In this document: positions 49,298 to 58,344 of the stretch, piece by piece
How positions within the stretch are numbered: the first letter of the stretch is position 1
Layout: the number at the start of each line of letters is the position of its first letter
NCBI GenBank assembly: GCA_002163005.1
Contig: MAAF01000064.1
Location: 1 to 64,000 of the forward strand
Reading direction: 5' to 3'
DNA from: Colwellia psychrerythraea
Lineage (GTDB): Bacteria; Pseudomonadota; Gammaproteobacteria; Enterobacterales; Alteromonadaceae
Length of the DNA stretch: 64,000 bases
Notes under the pieces: model-generated
The model's database searches: none
Seen by the model: only the letters and a program-made list of their open reading frames with translations
Told to the model about the DNA's origin: nothing
Program-made: the position numbers and the translations under genes

Positions 49298-49330
49298 TAT
49301 ACCCAAGCATCTTCAAGTCGCTTGGGCATA
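49298..49330. repeat. Short palindrome with TATACCCAAGC ends
   Basis: A 33-bp sequence starting TATACCCAAGC and ending GCTTGGGCATA. Its ends are the same as those of the 175-bp element at 35065-35239, with only about a dozen bases between, as if the middle were lost. It lies about 60 bp upstream of the OmpA-type lipoprotein gene. Confidence 0.7.
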
Positions 49331-49391
49331 GTAATTAATAACAGCCATAGCTTCGCATAAGTAGCAATCAGGCCAAAATAGGAAAATCACC

Positions 49392-50060
49392 ATGAAAAAA
49401 ATAATCACCACTGCTTCAGCCTTACTATTATTACAAGCCTGTACGACATTTGACCCTTACACTGGGGAAAGCAAAACCAGCAAAACCGCTATCGGCGCAA
49501 GCACGGGTGCCGGCCTAGCGGCTGTCGTCGCCTATATCAGCAATAAAGATGAAGACAGCAATACACGCAATAAGCGTATTCTTGCCGCAGCAGCAGGCGG
49601 TGCGGCTATCGGTGGCGGTATTGGTTTTTATATGGATTCTCAAGAAGCGAAGTTACGTAAGCAATTGCGAGATAGTGGCGTAAGTATTCAACGTGAAGGT
49701 GACAAAATTAACCTGATCATGCCTGGCAACATCACTTTTGCTACTAGCAGCTCTAACATCAACACCAACTTTACTGGTGTGTTAAATTCTGTTGCCTTGG
49801 TACTTGAAGAATATAATAAAACACTTATCGTTGTTTCTGGTCATACAGACTCTAGCGGTTCTGCTCAATACAACCAAAAGCTATCTGAAGATCGTGCGGG
49901 CTCGGTAGCCAATTACTTACGTGGACAAAAAGTTCTTAGTGAGCGTTTAGAAATAGTTGGCTTTGGCGAAGCGCAGCCGGTAGCAAACAACCAGTCAGCT
50001 GGCGGACGCGAGCTTAACCGCCGTGTTGAGATAACCTTATTACCTATTGCTGAGTCATAA
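49392..50060 (+). CDS. OmpA-family lipoprotein (YiaD-like)
   Basis: A 222-residue lipoprotein: signal peptide with lipobox LLQAC (Cys17), a Gly/Ala-rich glycine-zipper stretch (IGASTGAGLAAVVAY; AAAAGGAAIGGGIGFYM) and a C-terminal OmpA peptidoglycan-binding domain (about 105-220) with VVSGHTDSSGSAQYN and LSEDRAGSVANYL. It should anchor the outer membrane to the wall. The next lipoprotein gene starts 2 bp after its stop. YiaD is the nearest E. coli comparison; orthology is not certain. Confidence 0.9.
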   Translation: MKKIITTASALLLLQACTTFDPYTGESKTSKTAIGASTGAGLAAVVAYISNKDEDSNTRNKRILAAAAGGAAIGGGIGFYMDSQEAKLRKQLRDSGVSIQREGDKINLIMPGNITFATSSSNINTNFTGVLNSVALVLEEYNKTLIVVSGHTDSSGSAQYNQKLSEDRAGSVANYLRGQKVLSERLEIVGFGEAQPVANNQSAGGRELNRRVEITLLPIAES

Positions 50061-50061
50061 T

Positions 50062-50370
50062 ATGATTAAAATAGTGAATATCAGTATTGTGGCGTTAACT
50101 GCAGTATTGTTGACAGGATGCCAGACGAGCAATGCCATTAAAAACGCCTCATCTGATGGCATGGCTAATATGTTTACTTGCGATAAAATTGAAACAACTT
50201 TTGACGCTTACGACCAAGATAAAAACTCATTTCCCGCATTACAACAAATTACTGATATGGTAGGTATTGATAGTAGCAACTTCGACAGTTCAAATACTGC
50301 CAGTTATTTTAGCATGGTAAAAACAGGGGTTAATACTGCATTGATGCTGAAAGGCTGCCCAGCAATGTAA
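50062..50370 (+). CDS. Small lipoprotein of unknown function
   Basis: A 102-residue predicted lipoprotein: MIKIVNISIVALTAVLLTGC is a signal peptide with lipobox LTGC. The mature part has two more cysteines (FTCDK and LKGCPAM) that could form a disulphide. The ATG at 50062 is chosen over a TTG at 50047 because it gives the proper signal peptide and lies right after the preceding stop. Likely cotranscribed with the OmpA-type lipoprotein. Family not recognised. Confidence 0.75.
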   Translation: MIKIVNISIVALTAVLLTGCQTSNAIKNASSDGMANMFTCDKIETTFDAYDQDKNSFPALQQITDMVGIDSSNFDSSNTASYFSMVKTGVNTALMLKGCPAM

Positions 50371-50382
50371 TAACTTCTTGTA

Positions 50383-50411
50383 ACTAGGGTGAACCCACCC
50401 TGGTTGCTTTT
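50383..50411 (+). terminator. Weak terminator after the lipoprotein pair
   Basis: AGGGTG, AACC loop and CACCCT, then GGTTGCTTTTT, 13 bp past the stop. A short stem; a moderate candidate. Confidence 0.55.
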
Positions 50412-50470
50412 TCAATAATTCTCCACTGTTGATCTCCTGACCTTATATTAAAAACCTGAGCTACGTGAAA

Positions 50471-50499
50471 TTACTGTTTATCAACCAACTTGGTATAAT
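50471..50499 (+). promoter_or_regulatory. Candidate promoter of the RND efflux genes
   Basis: -35 TTACTG (50471-50476), 17-bp spacer and -10 TATAAT (50494-50499) with an extended-10 TGG just before it. It lies 125 bp upstream of the adaptor gene. No operator is obvious in the leader, and no regulator gene is adjacent. Confidence 0.5.
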
Positions 50500-50623
50500 T
50501 AATTAGTCCGTTCATTTGCTCGATAAAACTTATGTTTACCATATGATTAATATTTATATACTTTACGGCTAAAACTGCCTAAAGTTATGAATCTCTTATT
50601 AAATTTTCGGTTATATTCCCACA

Positions 50624-51661
50624 ATGAAACCACGCCTTTTTGGATTACTTTCTTTTTTATGTTTTATCAGTATGTTATCAAATGCGCCTGTTTTTGCGCA
50701 ACAACTTGAAACTAAAACAATTAAAGCTGAACCTATTGTTAAGAAAATTAACCGCACGGGAAAATTAACCTTTAAGCGAACGTTAAATTTATCTTTTAAA
50801 AGTAGTGGTTATCTCGAAGAACTTAATATCGATGAAGGTGATAGTTTTATTAAAGGCCAGTTGTTAGCTCAGCTTGACAGCGAAGAACTTACCGCGGAAA
50901 AAAATGCTAGTTATGCGCGTTTATTACAAGCAAAACGTGAAATTAAGCGCATTAATACGCTGCTGAGTAAAAAGCTAAGCTCACAACAAGCACTCGATGA
51001 TGCTAAAACCTTAGTTGAAACAACCCGTGCTAGCTATAAAATTGCTCAATATAATCTTGTTAAAGCGCAGTTGATTGCCCCTTTTGATGGTGTAGTACTC
51101 TCTCGATATACCGAGTTAGGAGAACTGCAAAATCCTAATCAAAGCGCTTTAAAAATAGCTGCAGTAGAACATAATTTAGTTGTACGTGTCGCGTTAACTG
51201 CAGCGGAAGTTAATCTAGTTAAATTACAGCAAAGAATAGACCTTAATTTAACGCAATATGGTTTAGTCACTGGCACTGTGAGTAAGGTTCCAGCTATTGC
51301 TGATCAACAAAGTCATTTATTTACTATTGAAGTTTTATTAGAAAATTTAAAAGTGAATCAAGTTGTTGTTGGACAATTAGTGCATGTATTAGCTGAGGTC
51401 ATGACTGATACGTTTTCTTATCGATTACCTCTTGAGGCGCTTAATAGTGTTGATAGCCAAGGGAAAGCGTTAGTTATGGTGTTAGATGCGGACTCAACAG
51501 AGACCAAAAGTTATCGCCAACAAGCATTTTTGATTAAACAGCTCTCAAATGAATATATCTATTTATCTGCTCAGCCAAGTTCTCCCTCCTTAACTATTGT
51601 CACGCGGGGCTGGCAACATCTAGCGTTAATTGAAAATAAGCCGCTAGATCAAGCTCAGTAA
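50624..51661 (+). CDS. RND efflux periplasmic adaptor subunit
   Basis: A 345-residue membrane fusion protein that should link an RND pump to an outer membrane channel. Signal peptide 1-25 (cleaved after FAQ or nearby), lipoyl halves at LSFKSSGYLEELNIDEGDSF and APFDGVVLSRYTELGE, a short helical hairpin (about 90-145) between them, and a beta-barrel domain. No lipobox is seen. The pump gene follows 13 bp later; no TolC-type gene is adjacent. Confidence 0.9.
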   Translation: MKPRLFGLLSFLCFISMLSNAPVFAQQLETKTIKAEPIVKKINRTGKLTFKRTLNLSFKSSGYLEELNIDEGDSFIKGQLLAQLDSEELTAEKNASYARLLQAKREIKRINTLLSKKLSSQQALDDAKTLVETTRASYKIAQYNLVKAQLIAPFDGVVLSRYTELGELQNPNQSALKIAAVEHNLVVRVALTAAEVNLVKLQQRIDLNLTQYGLVTGTVSKVPAIADQQSHLFTIEVLLENLKVNQVVVGQLVHVLAEVMTDTFSYRLPLEALNSVDSQGKALVMVLDADSTETKSYRQQAFLIKQLSNEYIYLSAQPSSPSLTIVTRGWQHLALIENKPLDQAQ

Positions 51662-51674
51662 AGAGAAATAACCA

Positions 51675-54600
51675 ATGAAAATCCCTAGATTAGCGATAGA
51701 TAATGCACAATTCACCTTAACAATATTTTTATTGTTTGTTTTAGTAGGTGTAGTGTCCTATTTGAATATGCCTCGCTCAGAAGACCCTCAGTTTGATTTA
51801 CCGGTCACCTTAATTGAAGTGGTTTATCCTGGTGCTTCACCCAGTGATATTGAAACATTAGTAGTTGATCCGCTTGAAAAAGAAATTGCTGATATTGAAA
51901 ATATTAAAAAGATTGAAGCAAAAATCCATAATGGTGCCGTTAGAATTACTATCGATTTTCTTTATGGCACAGACGGTGAAGCTGCGTTTAATAAAGTAAA
52001 GCAGGCGGTATCAACCGTAAGACCTAACTTACCTGCAGGCGTTGCTGAGTTATTGGTATTAAAAGCAACACCAAGCAGTGTTGCTATAATGCAGTTGGCT
52101 TTGTGGTCTGAGCCGACCAATTACAAAACGATGGAATTACATGCCAAGTTATTAGAAAAACGACTAGAAACTATAGCCAGTGTTCGCAAGGCGAGCATAT
52201 GGGGGTATCCACGACAAATTGTTGCGATAGATATTAATCTATCCCTATTAAAATACTATGGCCTAGCGCTTACTGATATTACCCAAGTGCTTCAAGGCAG
52301 AGCATTAAATATCACCCCTGGATTTGTTGATGCCAGCACGCGGCGTTTTAATGTTAAAGCCAGTGGAAATTTCACTCAATTAGTTGATATTGAAAATACT
52401 GTTATTAGTGATAACAACATCGCCAATGCGAATGGCGTCTTAAAAGTTAAAGATATTGCGGGCGTTAGTTTTACTGATGCCGAGCCGAGTTATTTAGCTT
52501 ATTTTGATGATATACCTGCGATATTTATTACGGTAGAGCAGCGTGAGAAAACTAATATATTTGTCTTAACTGAGCAAATAAACCAAGAGGTTGAGCAGTT
52601 TAAACAGAGTTTACCGAGTGGACTTAAACTGGCTAAGTTATTTCAACAAGCTGACAGTGTTAATGTGCGCGTTAATGGTTTTTTTGATAATTTAACGCAA
52701 GGTCTGGTTATTGTTGGTTTGATGGCCTTACTGTTTTTAGGGTTCAGAGAAGCCTTAGTAGTGATCCTCGCTATTCCCATTTCATTTTTGATGGCTATTG
52801 GTTGGCTTGATTTTAGTGGTTATGGCTTACAACAAATGTCGATTGTTGGTTTAATTATTGCCCTGGGTTTGTTAGTTGATAACGCCATTGTGGTAACCGA
52901 GAGTGTCCATAGAGAAAGTAAGCTGGGGAAAGATATAAAAGATGCCGCAGCATCAGGCACTAGTAAAGTCGCTTGGGCTATTGCCAGTGGCACTATTACT
53001 ACTATGCTAGCCTTTTTACCTATGCTGATGATTCAAAGTAATACTGGCGACTTTATTCGCTCAATGCCAGTAACTGTGGTGTTAGTATTATTTGCCTCGT
53101 TATTAGTGGCATTAACGTTAACACCACTTTTAGCCAGCAAATTACTTGTTGTTATTGAAAAAGACGTTAAACCTAAAAAGGTTAAGGTTAATACCTTACA
53201 ACATTACGCCAACAAGTTTGCTGAAAAGAGTTATACCAATACCTTAACGATTTTAATGCGTCATAAAGCCGCTGTTATTGTTGTTAGTTTATTGATGTTA
53301 GTTGCTATGTTTTCTTTGTTTGGGCAAGTAGGCGTGAGCTTATTTCCTAAAGCAGAAAAACCGATGTTATTAATTAATGTTACTACGCCGGCTAATTCAT
53401 CTCTAGCATATACAGATAAGGTGCTACAGCAAGTTCGTATGCATGTTAAGCAGTATGATTTAGTTGATAAAGTAGCGCTAAATATTGGTAATTCAAATCC
53501 ACGTATTTATTATAATGAAGTACCCAAGCGCGGTATGATCCGTTATGGCCAAGCACTGTTAGTGTTGAAGGATTATCAAGCCGATGAAGTCACGGCATTA
53601 GTCAAAAGCTTACGTGATGATTTTAATCTCTGGCAGCAGGCGGAAATCACAGTTAAAGAGTTTACTCAGGGTCCGGTGACCGATCAGGTTATTGCTATTC
53701 GGTTGTTAAGCGAATCCTTAACTGACTTAGAGCGCGTTGCCAATGATCTTTCGGCTAAAATGCGACAGTTATCAGGTATTGTAAATATTGATAACCCTAT
53801 TGGCATGGCAAATACTGAGTTGGCGCTAACGATTGACTACCAGCAGGCAGCATTGAGTGGCGTTAGTGTTGAACGATTAGATAAAACCATTAGTACCATT
53901 TTATCAGGTACGACTGTTGGCCAGTTTAATGACATCAACGGCGAAGATTATCCTATTATGATTCGCCAAAAAAATCCCAGTATTGATAGTTTGTCAGCCA
54001 TTGAAATTAGCAATAATCAATGGGTTTCAATTCCCCTTGAGCAACTTGCTACCATGGAATTAAAAAAAGGTGGCAGTGACTTTTTTCATTATCAGAAGCT
54101 ACGTATGGCTAAAGTATCTGCCGATGTTGAAACCGGTTATTCCGTTGGCGAAATCACTAAACAATTGGTTAATTACCTTGAACAGTATGATTTGCCTGCA
54201 GGTATGCTTTTTACTTTAGGTGGTGAAGAAGAATCTCGACAGAAGACTTTTGCTGGCTTAACACAAGTTATGTTGATTACGGCCATGGGGATATTTGCAG
54301 TATTGGTGTTGCAGTTTAAATCTATTTTACAACCAATGATTATTTTTAGTTCTATCCCTTTTGCAATGGCAGGCTCTATCATAGGGTTGTATTTAACTGG
54401 GTTATCATTTTCTATGATGGCTTTTGTAGGTTTGATCAGTTTGTTTGGCATTGTTGTTAACAACGCCATTATTTTGATTGATAGTACTAATGTTAATTTG
54501 CGTTTAGGCTTAGACAAACATTCGGCAATATTAAAGGCTAGTGCTGTTCGTTTTACCCCTATATTGTTAACCACGCTAACGACCATAGGCGGTTTAATTC

Positions 54601-54749
54601 CATTAACCTTATATGGTGGCAGTTTATGGCAGCCACTGGGTGTGGTACTTATTTCTGGTTTATGTGTTTCGGCTCTTTCAAGCTTTTTATTGGTACCTAT
54701 TTTAACTGAACTCTTTACAGAAAGAGCATCCGAAAATAGAGCCAGCTAG
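51675..54749 (+). CDS. RND family efflux permease
   Basis: A 1024-residue inner membrane pump of the AcrB-like superfamily, with 12 TMs and two large periplasmic loops (about 35-330 and 560-860). It begins MKIPRLAIDNAQFTLTIFLL and contains PxA-type FPKAEKPMLLINV after TM7. In TM4 the sequence is LLVDNAIVV, so AcrB's Asp-Asp pair is Asp402-Asn403; in TM10 VVNNAIIL has Asn929 where AcrB has its essential Lys. The proton relay therefore differs from AcrB's. Substrate unknown. Cotranscribed with the adaptor. Confidence 0.92.
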   Translation: MKIPRLAIDNAQFTLTIFLLFVLVGVVSYLNMPRSEDPQFDLPVTLIEVVYPGASPSDIETLVVDPLEKEIADIENIKKIEAKIHNGAVRITIDFLYGTDGEAAFNKVKQAVSTVRPNLPAGVAELLVLKATPSSVAIMQLALWSEPTNYKTMELHAKLLEKRLETIASVRKASIWGYPRQIVAIDINLSLLKYYGLALTDITQVLQGRALNITPGFVDASTRRFNVKASGNFTQLVDIENTVISDNNIANANGVLKVKDIAGVSFTDAEPSYLAYFDDIPAIFITVEQREKTNIFVLTEQINQEVEQFKQSLPSGLKLAKLFQQADSVNVRVNGFFDNLTQGLVIVGLMALLFLGFREALVVILAIPISFLMAIGWLDFSGYGLQQMSIVGLIIALGLLVDNAIVVTESVHRESKLGKDIKDAAASGTSKVAWAIASGTITTMLAFLPMLMIQSNTGDFIRSMPVTVVLVLFASLLVALTLTPLLASKLLVVIEKDVKPKKVKVNTLQHYANKFAEKSYTNTLTILMRHKAAVIVVSLLMLVAMFSLFGQVGVSLFPKAEKPMLLINVTTPANSSLAYTDKVLQQVRMHVKQYDLVDKVALNIGNSNPRIYYNEVPKRGMIRYGQALLVLKDYQADEVTALVKSLRDDFNLWQQAEITVKEFTQGPVTDQVIAIRLLSESLTDLERVANDLSAKMRQLSGIVNIDNPIGMANTELALTIDYQQAALSGVSVERLDKTISTILSGTTVGQFNDINGEDYPIMIRQKNPSIDSLSAIEISNNQWVSIPLEQLATMELKKGGSDFFHYQKLRMAKVSADVETGYSVGEITKQLVNYLEQYDLPAGMLFTLGGEEESRQKTFAGLTQVMLITAMGIFAVLVLQFKSILQPMIIFSSIPFAMAGSIIGLYLTGLSFSMMAFVGLISLFGIVVNNAIILIDSTNVNLRLGLDKHSAILKASAVRFTPILLTTLTTIGGLIPLTLYGGSLWQPLGVVLISGLCVSALSSFLLVPILTELFTERASENRAS

Positions 54750-54862
54750 GCTGTCTAAATTAGGCCAATAAAACTAAGACATCATGATGAATTACTATAT
54801 AATAATTTTTATTCCAACAAAGATGTCACCTTAGTAATACCAACATTTTAGGATTTTGATAA

Positions 54863-56896
54863 ATGGAAGTAATTGGCACCTCAGGTTATTTTTTAGCAGC
54901 CTGTGCTTATGCAGTTTTTATGTTATTACTTTTAGCTGCACGTAATAAAACCTTAGCCGGTGGTTTAATGCTGCTAGCGGCATTCTTAGTTTTTTCTTCC
55001 TCTCTTAGCGCAGCACTACAACCTAAACAAGGTTTTTCATTGCTTATTGTCATGGCAATAGAAACCTTTAAAGTCGCGGTTTGGTCACTATTAATTATTT
55101 GTACACAATCAAATATCACCTCTGTTAAAGCACTGATTTCTCATCCCAAAGTTAAGCAATACCTTCAAATATTCGGTGGCTTATCGGTATTTTGCTGGGG
55201 AGTTGCGCTATTTCTGCCAGATAGTGTGAAGTTTCTGTTTTCATTATTTTTATTACTTAACCTATGGTTACTTGTTTTACTTGAACAGTTATACCGAAAT
55301 GCCGATGTTAAAGTTAAATGGGCCATTTGGTCTTTAATTATTGCCTTGGGCATGGCTACTGTTTTTGATTTTGTGCTTTTTGCTCAGGCGGCCATGGTTA
55401 ACCAATTAGATTTTTCTTACTGGTATGCGCGTGGTTTTATTGCGGCCATAGGTATGCCATTTATATTGGTAAGTACTCGGCGTATTAAAGACTGGTCGGT
55501 GGATATTTTTGTTTCCCGTGAAGTGGTCTTTTATAGCTCTATGTTACTCATTTCTGGTTTATATTTACTTTTATTGGCTATCGCTGGTTATGTTATTAAT
55601 TATTTTGGTGGTGCTTGGGGTGACGTGATAAGTATCGCGTTTATTATTTTAGGTGGCAGTGTTTTAGCGGCCTTATTAATAACCGAAAGATTACGTAGAG
55701 AAGTTAAGGTTTTCATCACCAAGCACTTCTTCGCTAATAAATATAATTATCGAGTTGAATGGCTCAAGTCAATTGAACAGCTAGAAATCGGTGAAAATGA
55801 TGATTGCTATCATACTGCGACCCATATTATGTGTTCATCGTTGAATATCCATCAGGGGGCATTAATCAAAAAAAGCACATGGGGTCATTACCAACCTCTT
55901 TATCAGCAAAATTTTCAGCTTGAGCAAAATGATTTACATTTTTTAGTTGCGGTCGATCAATTCTGTCAACAACACGGTTGGATCATTGATATCAGAGAGT
56001 TGGCAATGGTTGAGGAAAGCTATCCTGGTTTGGTTTTAGATGCGCGAGCGTGTGAGCAAAAAAATATTGATATAATCATCCCTATTTTTATGAATAAATC
56101 CGTTTACGGTTTTTTCTTGTTAGCACTCCCTGAAGAGCAAGGGGTATTAAATTGGGAAGACAGAGATTTACTATTTTCAATCTCTAAACAACTCAGTAAT
56201 TACTTGTCGCTTAATGAAGCTAATGAAAGTTTGGCTGAAGCTAAGCAGTTTGATGCTTTTAATCGCATGTCAGCTTTTTTAGTTCACGATTTAAAAAATA
56301 TTCAAGCACAGCTGGCGTTAATTAATAGTAATGCGAAACGCCATAGAGATAATCCTGCTTTTATCGATGATGTATTTGAAACCATAGAATCAGCAACGGG
56401 ACGACTTGATAAAGTATTAACACAGTTACGTAATAAGCAAGTGCTAGAGTCAACGAAAAAGAGTACAGACGTACAGGCGTTAATTCAGGCGGTAGTTGAA
56501 CAGCGTAATGTACAACTACCACATATTAGTGTGGAACTAGCTATCGAACAAATGATTTCAATTGATGAGGAAACGTTTTCTTCTGTATTAAATCATCTAT
56601 TACAGAATGCACAAGAAGCGACAATTGAAAGTGGCTGGGTTAAAATAAGTGCAGAAAGGATAAACAACAATTTACACATTGCTATTGTTGATAATGGTTG
56701 TGGTATGTCGATTGATTTTATTAAAAATCGTTTATTTAAAGCTTTTGATACCACCAAAGGTAATGCAGGTATGGGGATTGGTGTTTACGAAGCTAAGCAG
56801 TTTGTTGAAAGTATTGGTGGTACTATGCAGGTAACTAGCTTTGAAAATGAAGGTAGTATTTTTACACTTATTATTCCTTGTGATAACAATGATTAG
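54863..56896 (+). CDS. prsK: PEP-CTERM/XrtA system histidine kinase PrsK
   Basis: A 677-residue membrane sensor kinase. The N-terminal third is a series of about eight hydrophobic helices with no large periplasmic domain, followed by a GAF-like region (about 300-450) and the kinase core: H-box FLVHDLKN with His475, N-box HLLQNAQEA, G-boxes IVDNGCGMS and GMGIGVYEA. The FLVHDLKN form is typical of PrsK, the kinase linked to XrtA/PEP-CTERM exopolysaccharide loci. The regulator gene follows 33 bp later. AGGA precedes the ATG. Confidence 0.88.
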   Translation: MEVIGTSGYFLAACAYAVFMLLLLAARNKTLAGGLMLLAAFLVFSSSLSAALQPKQGFSLLIVMAIETFKVAVWSLLIICTQSNITSVKALISHPKVKQYLQIFGGLSVFCWGVALFLPDSVKFLFSLFLLLNLWLLVLLEQLYRNADVKVKWAIWSLIIALGMATVFDFVLFAQAAMVNQLDFSYWYARGFIAAIGMPFILVSTRRIKDWSVDIFVSREVVFYSSMLLISGLYLLLLAIAGYVINYFGGAWGDVISIAFIILGGSVLAALLITERLRREVKVFITKHFFANKYNYRVEWLKSIEQLEIGENDDCYHTATHIMCSSLNIHQGALIKKSTWGHYQPLYQQNFQLEQNDLHFLVAVDQFCQQHGWIIDIRELAMVEESYPGLVLDARACEQKNIDIIIPIFMNKSVYGFFLLALPEEQGVLNWEDRDLLFSISKQLSNYLSLNEANESLAEAKQFDAFNRMSAFLVHDLKNIQAQLALINSNAKRHRDNPAFIDDVFETIESATGRLDKVLTQLRNKQVLESTKKSTDVQALIQAVVEQRNVQLPHISVELAIEQMISIDEETFSSVLNHLLQNAQEATIESGWVKISAERINNNLHIAIVDNGCGMSIDFIKNRLFKAFDTTKGNAGMGIGVYEAKQFVESIGGTMQVTSFENEGSIFTLIIPCDNND

Positions 56897-56929
56897 AATA
56901 AGAATTAAAATAAAGGAAATGGCAGTGTT

Positions 56930-58279
56930 ATGGAAAAGTTATTAATTGTTGATGATGATTTAGGTATACAAAAACAGCTTAAATGGAGTTTGGCTGACTA
57001 TGAAGTAGTACTTGCTGATACCCGTGAAAGCGCTATTGCTGCAGTGAGACGTCATGAGCCTAAAGTGGTTACACTTGATTTAGGTCTGCCGCCAGATGCC
57101 GCCAATGCAAGCGAAGGTTTAGCAGCATTAAAACAAATATTAGAGATAGCGCCTCATACTAAAGTGATTGTTATTACAGGTAATGATGACCGAACTAATG
57201 CCCTAAAAGCTATTGAAATGGGGGCTTATGATTTTTACCAAAAACCTGTTGATGCTGATGTTATTAATGTCATTGTTTCTCGTGCATTCAGCTTAGCGAC
57301 GTTAGAGACAGACAACCGTAGCATGAAGTCTATTGTAGGCTGCGATACGGGTATTATTGGTAGTAGTGAAAGTATTGATAGATTGCGCCTTATGGTACAA
57401 CGTATTGCTCCTACGGAGATTACAGCGTTACTTCTAGGTGAAAGTGGTACCGGTAAAGAGGTTACGGCAAAAGCCATTCATAAAGTGAGTGATCGTAGTG
57501 ATAAACCTTTTGTTGCGATTAACTGTGCCTCTATCCCTGAAAATTTACTTGAGAGTGAGTTATTTGGGTTTGAAAAAGGTGCTTTTACTGGCGCGCATAA
57601 AACAACGTTAGGAAAAATAGAGTGTGCCCAAGGCGGGACCTTATTTTTAGATGAAATAGGTGATATGCCTTATCATTTGCAAGCAAAATTGTTGCGCTTT
57701 TTACAAGAAAAAATAATTGAACGCTTAGGTGGACGAAAAGAAATACCGGTTGATGTTCGGGTAATTTGTGCGACCAACCAAAACCTTGAAGTAATGGTTT
57801 CAGAAAAAACGTTCCGTGAAGATCTTTTTTATCGTATTACAGAGATTACTTTAAATATACCTCCATTACGTGATCGTGATGAAGACGTACTTATCTTAGC
57901 TAATTTCTTTTTACAGCAGTATGCCGCTGAATATAAACGTAATGCTAAATCATTTGCCGATGATGCTTTATATGGTTTACGACACCATAAGTGGCCTGGC
58001 AACATTCGAGAGTTACAGAATAAAGTTAAATCGTCAGTTATTATGAGTACAAGTAATCAAGTAACTGCTTTTGATTTAGGTTTCTTCGATAAAGAAAATG
58101 CAGAGTATGAATTGTCACTAAATTTACGTGTTGTACGTGAACAGGCCGAAACTATAGCTATTCAAAAGGCCTATGCGCTTACGGACGGGAATATGTCGAA
58201 GGCATCGGAATTATTAGGTATTACCAGACCAACGCTTTATTCTTTGATTGAAAAATATAGGATTGGGATTAACGTTTAG
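56930..58279 (+). CDS. prsR: PEP-CTERM/XrtA system sigma54 response regulator PrsR
   Basis: A 449-residue NtrC-type regulator. Receiver domain about 1-120 with phosphorylation site Asp50 (VTLDLGLPP) and acidic LIVDDDLG; AAA+ domain with Walker A GESGTGKE (170-177), the sigma54 contact loop GAFTGA (217-222) and GTLFLDEIGDMP; C-terminal Fis-type HTH (MSKASELLGITRPTLYSLIEK). It should activate sigma54 promoters of exopolysaccharide/PEP-CTERM genes when phosphorylated by PrsK. Convergent with the export genes to its right. Confidence 0.9.
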   Translation: MEKLLIVDDDLGIQKQLKWSLADYEVVLADTRESAIAAVRRHEPKVVTLDLGLPPDAANASEGLAALKQILEIAPHTKVIVITGNDDRTNALKAIEMGAYDFYQKPVDADVINVIVSRAFSLATLETDNRSMKSIVGCDTGIIGSSESIDRLRLMVQRIAPTEITALLLGESGTGKEVTAKAIHKVSDRSDKPFVAINCASIPENLLESELFGFEKGAFTGAHKTTLGKIECAQGGTLFLDEIGDMPYHLQAKLLRFLQEKIIERLGGRKEIPVDVRVICATNQNLEVMVSEKTFREDLFYRITEITLNIPPLRDRDEDVLILANFFLQQYAAEYKRNAKSFADDALYGLRHHKWPGNIRELQNKVKSSVIMSTSNQVTAFDLGFFDKENAEYELSLNLRVVREQAETIAIQKAYALTDGNMSKASELLGITRPTLYSLIEKYRIGINV

Positions 58280-58294
58280 AACTAAACATAGTAA

Positions 58295-58344
58295 TGCTGA
58301 TAGTTATATTAATCCGTTTGGTATTAATCACTATCAGCAGTTTT
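58295..58344 (+). terminator. Terminator after prsR
   Basis: TGCTGATAGT and ACTATCAGCA pair perfectly, with inner ATTAAT/ATTAAT also pairing; GTTTTACTTT follows on the plus strand. It overlaps the 3' end of the convergent ATPase gene. Confidence 0.7.

Noticed and set aside
54173-54586. 137-codon frame antisense to the RND permease
   Set aside because: Lies wholly within the conserved C-terminal membrane part of the pump; a shadow frame.
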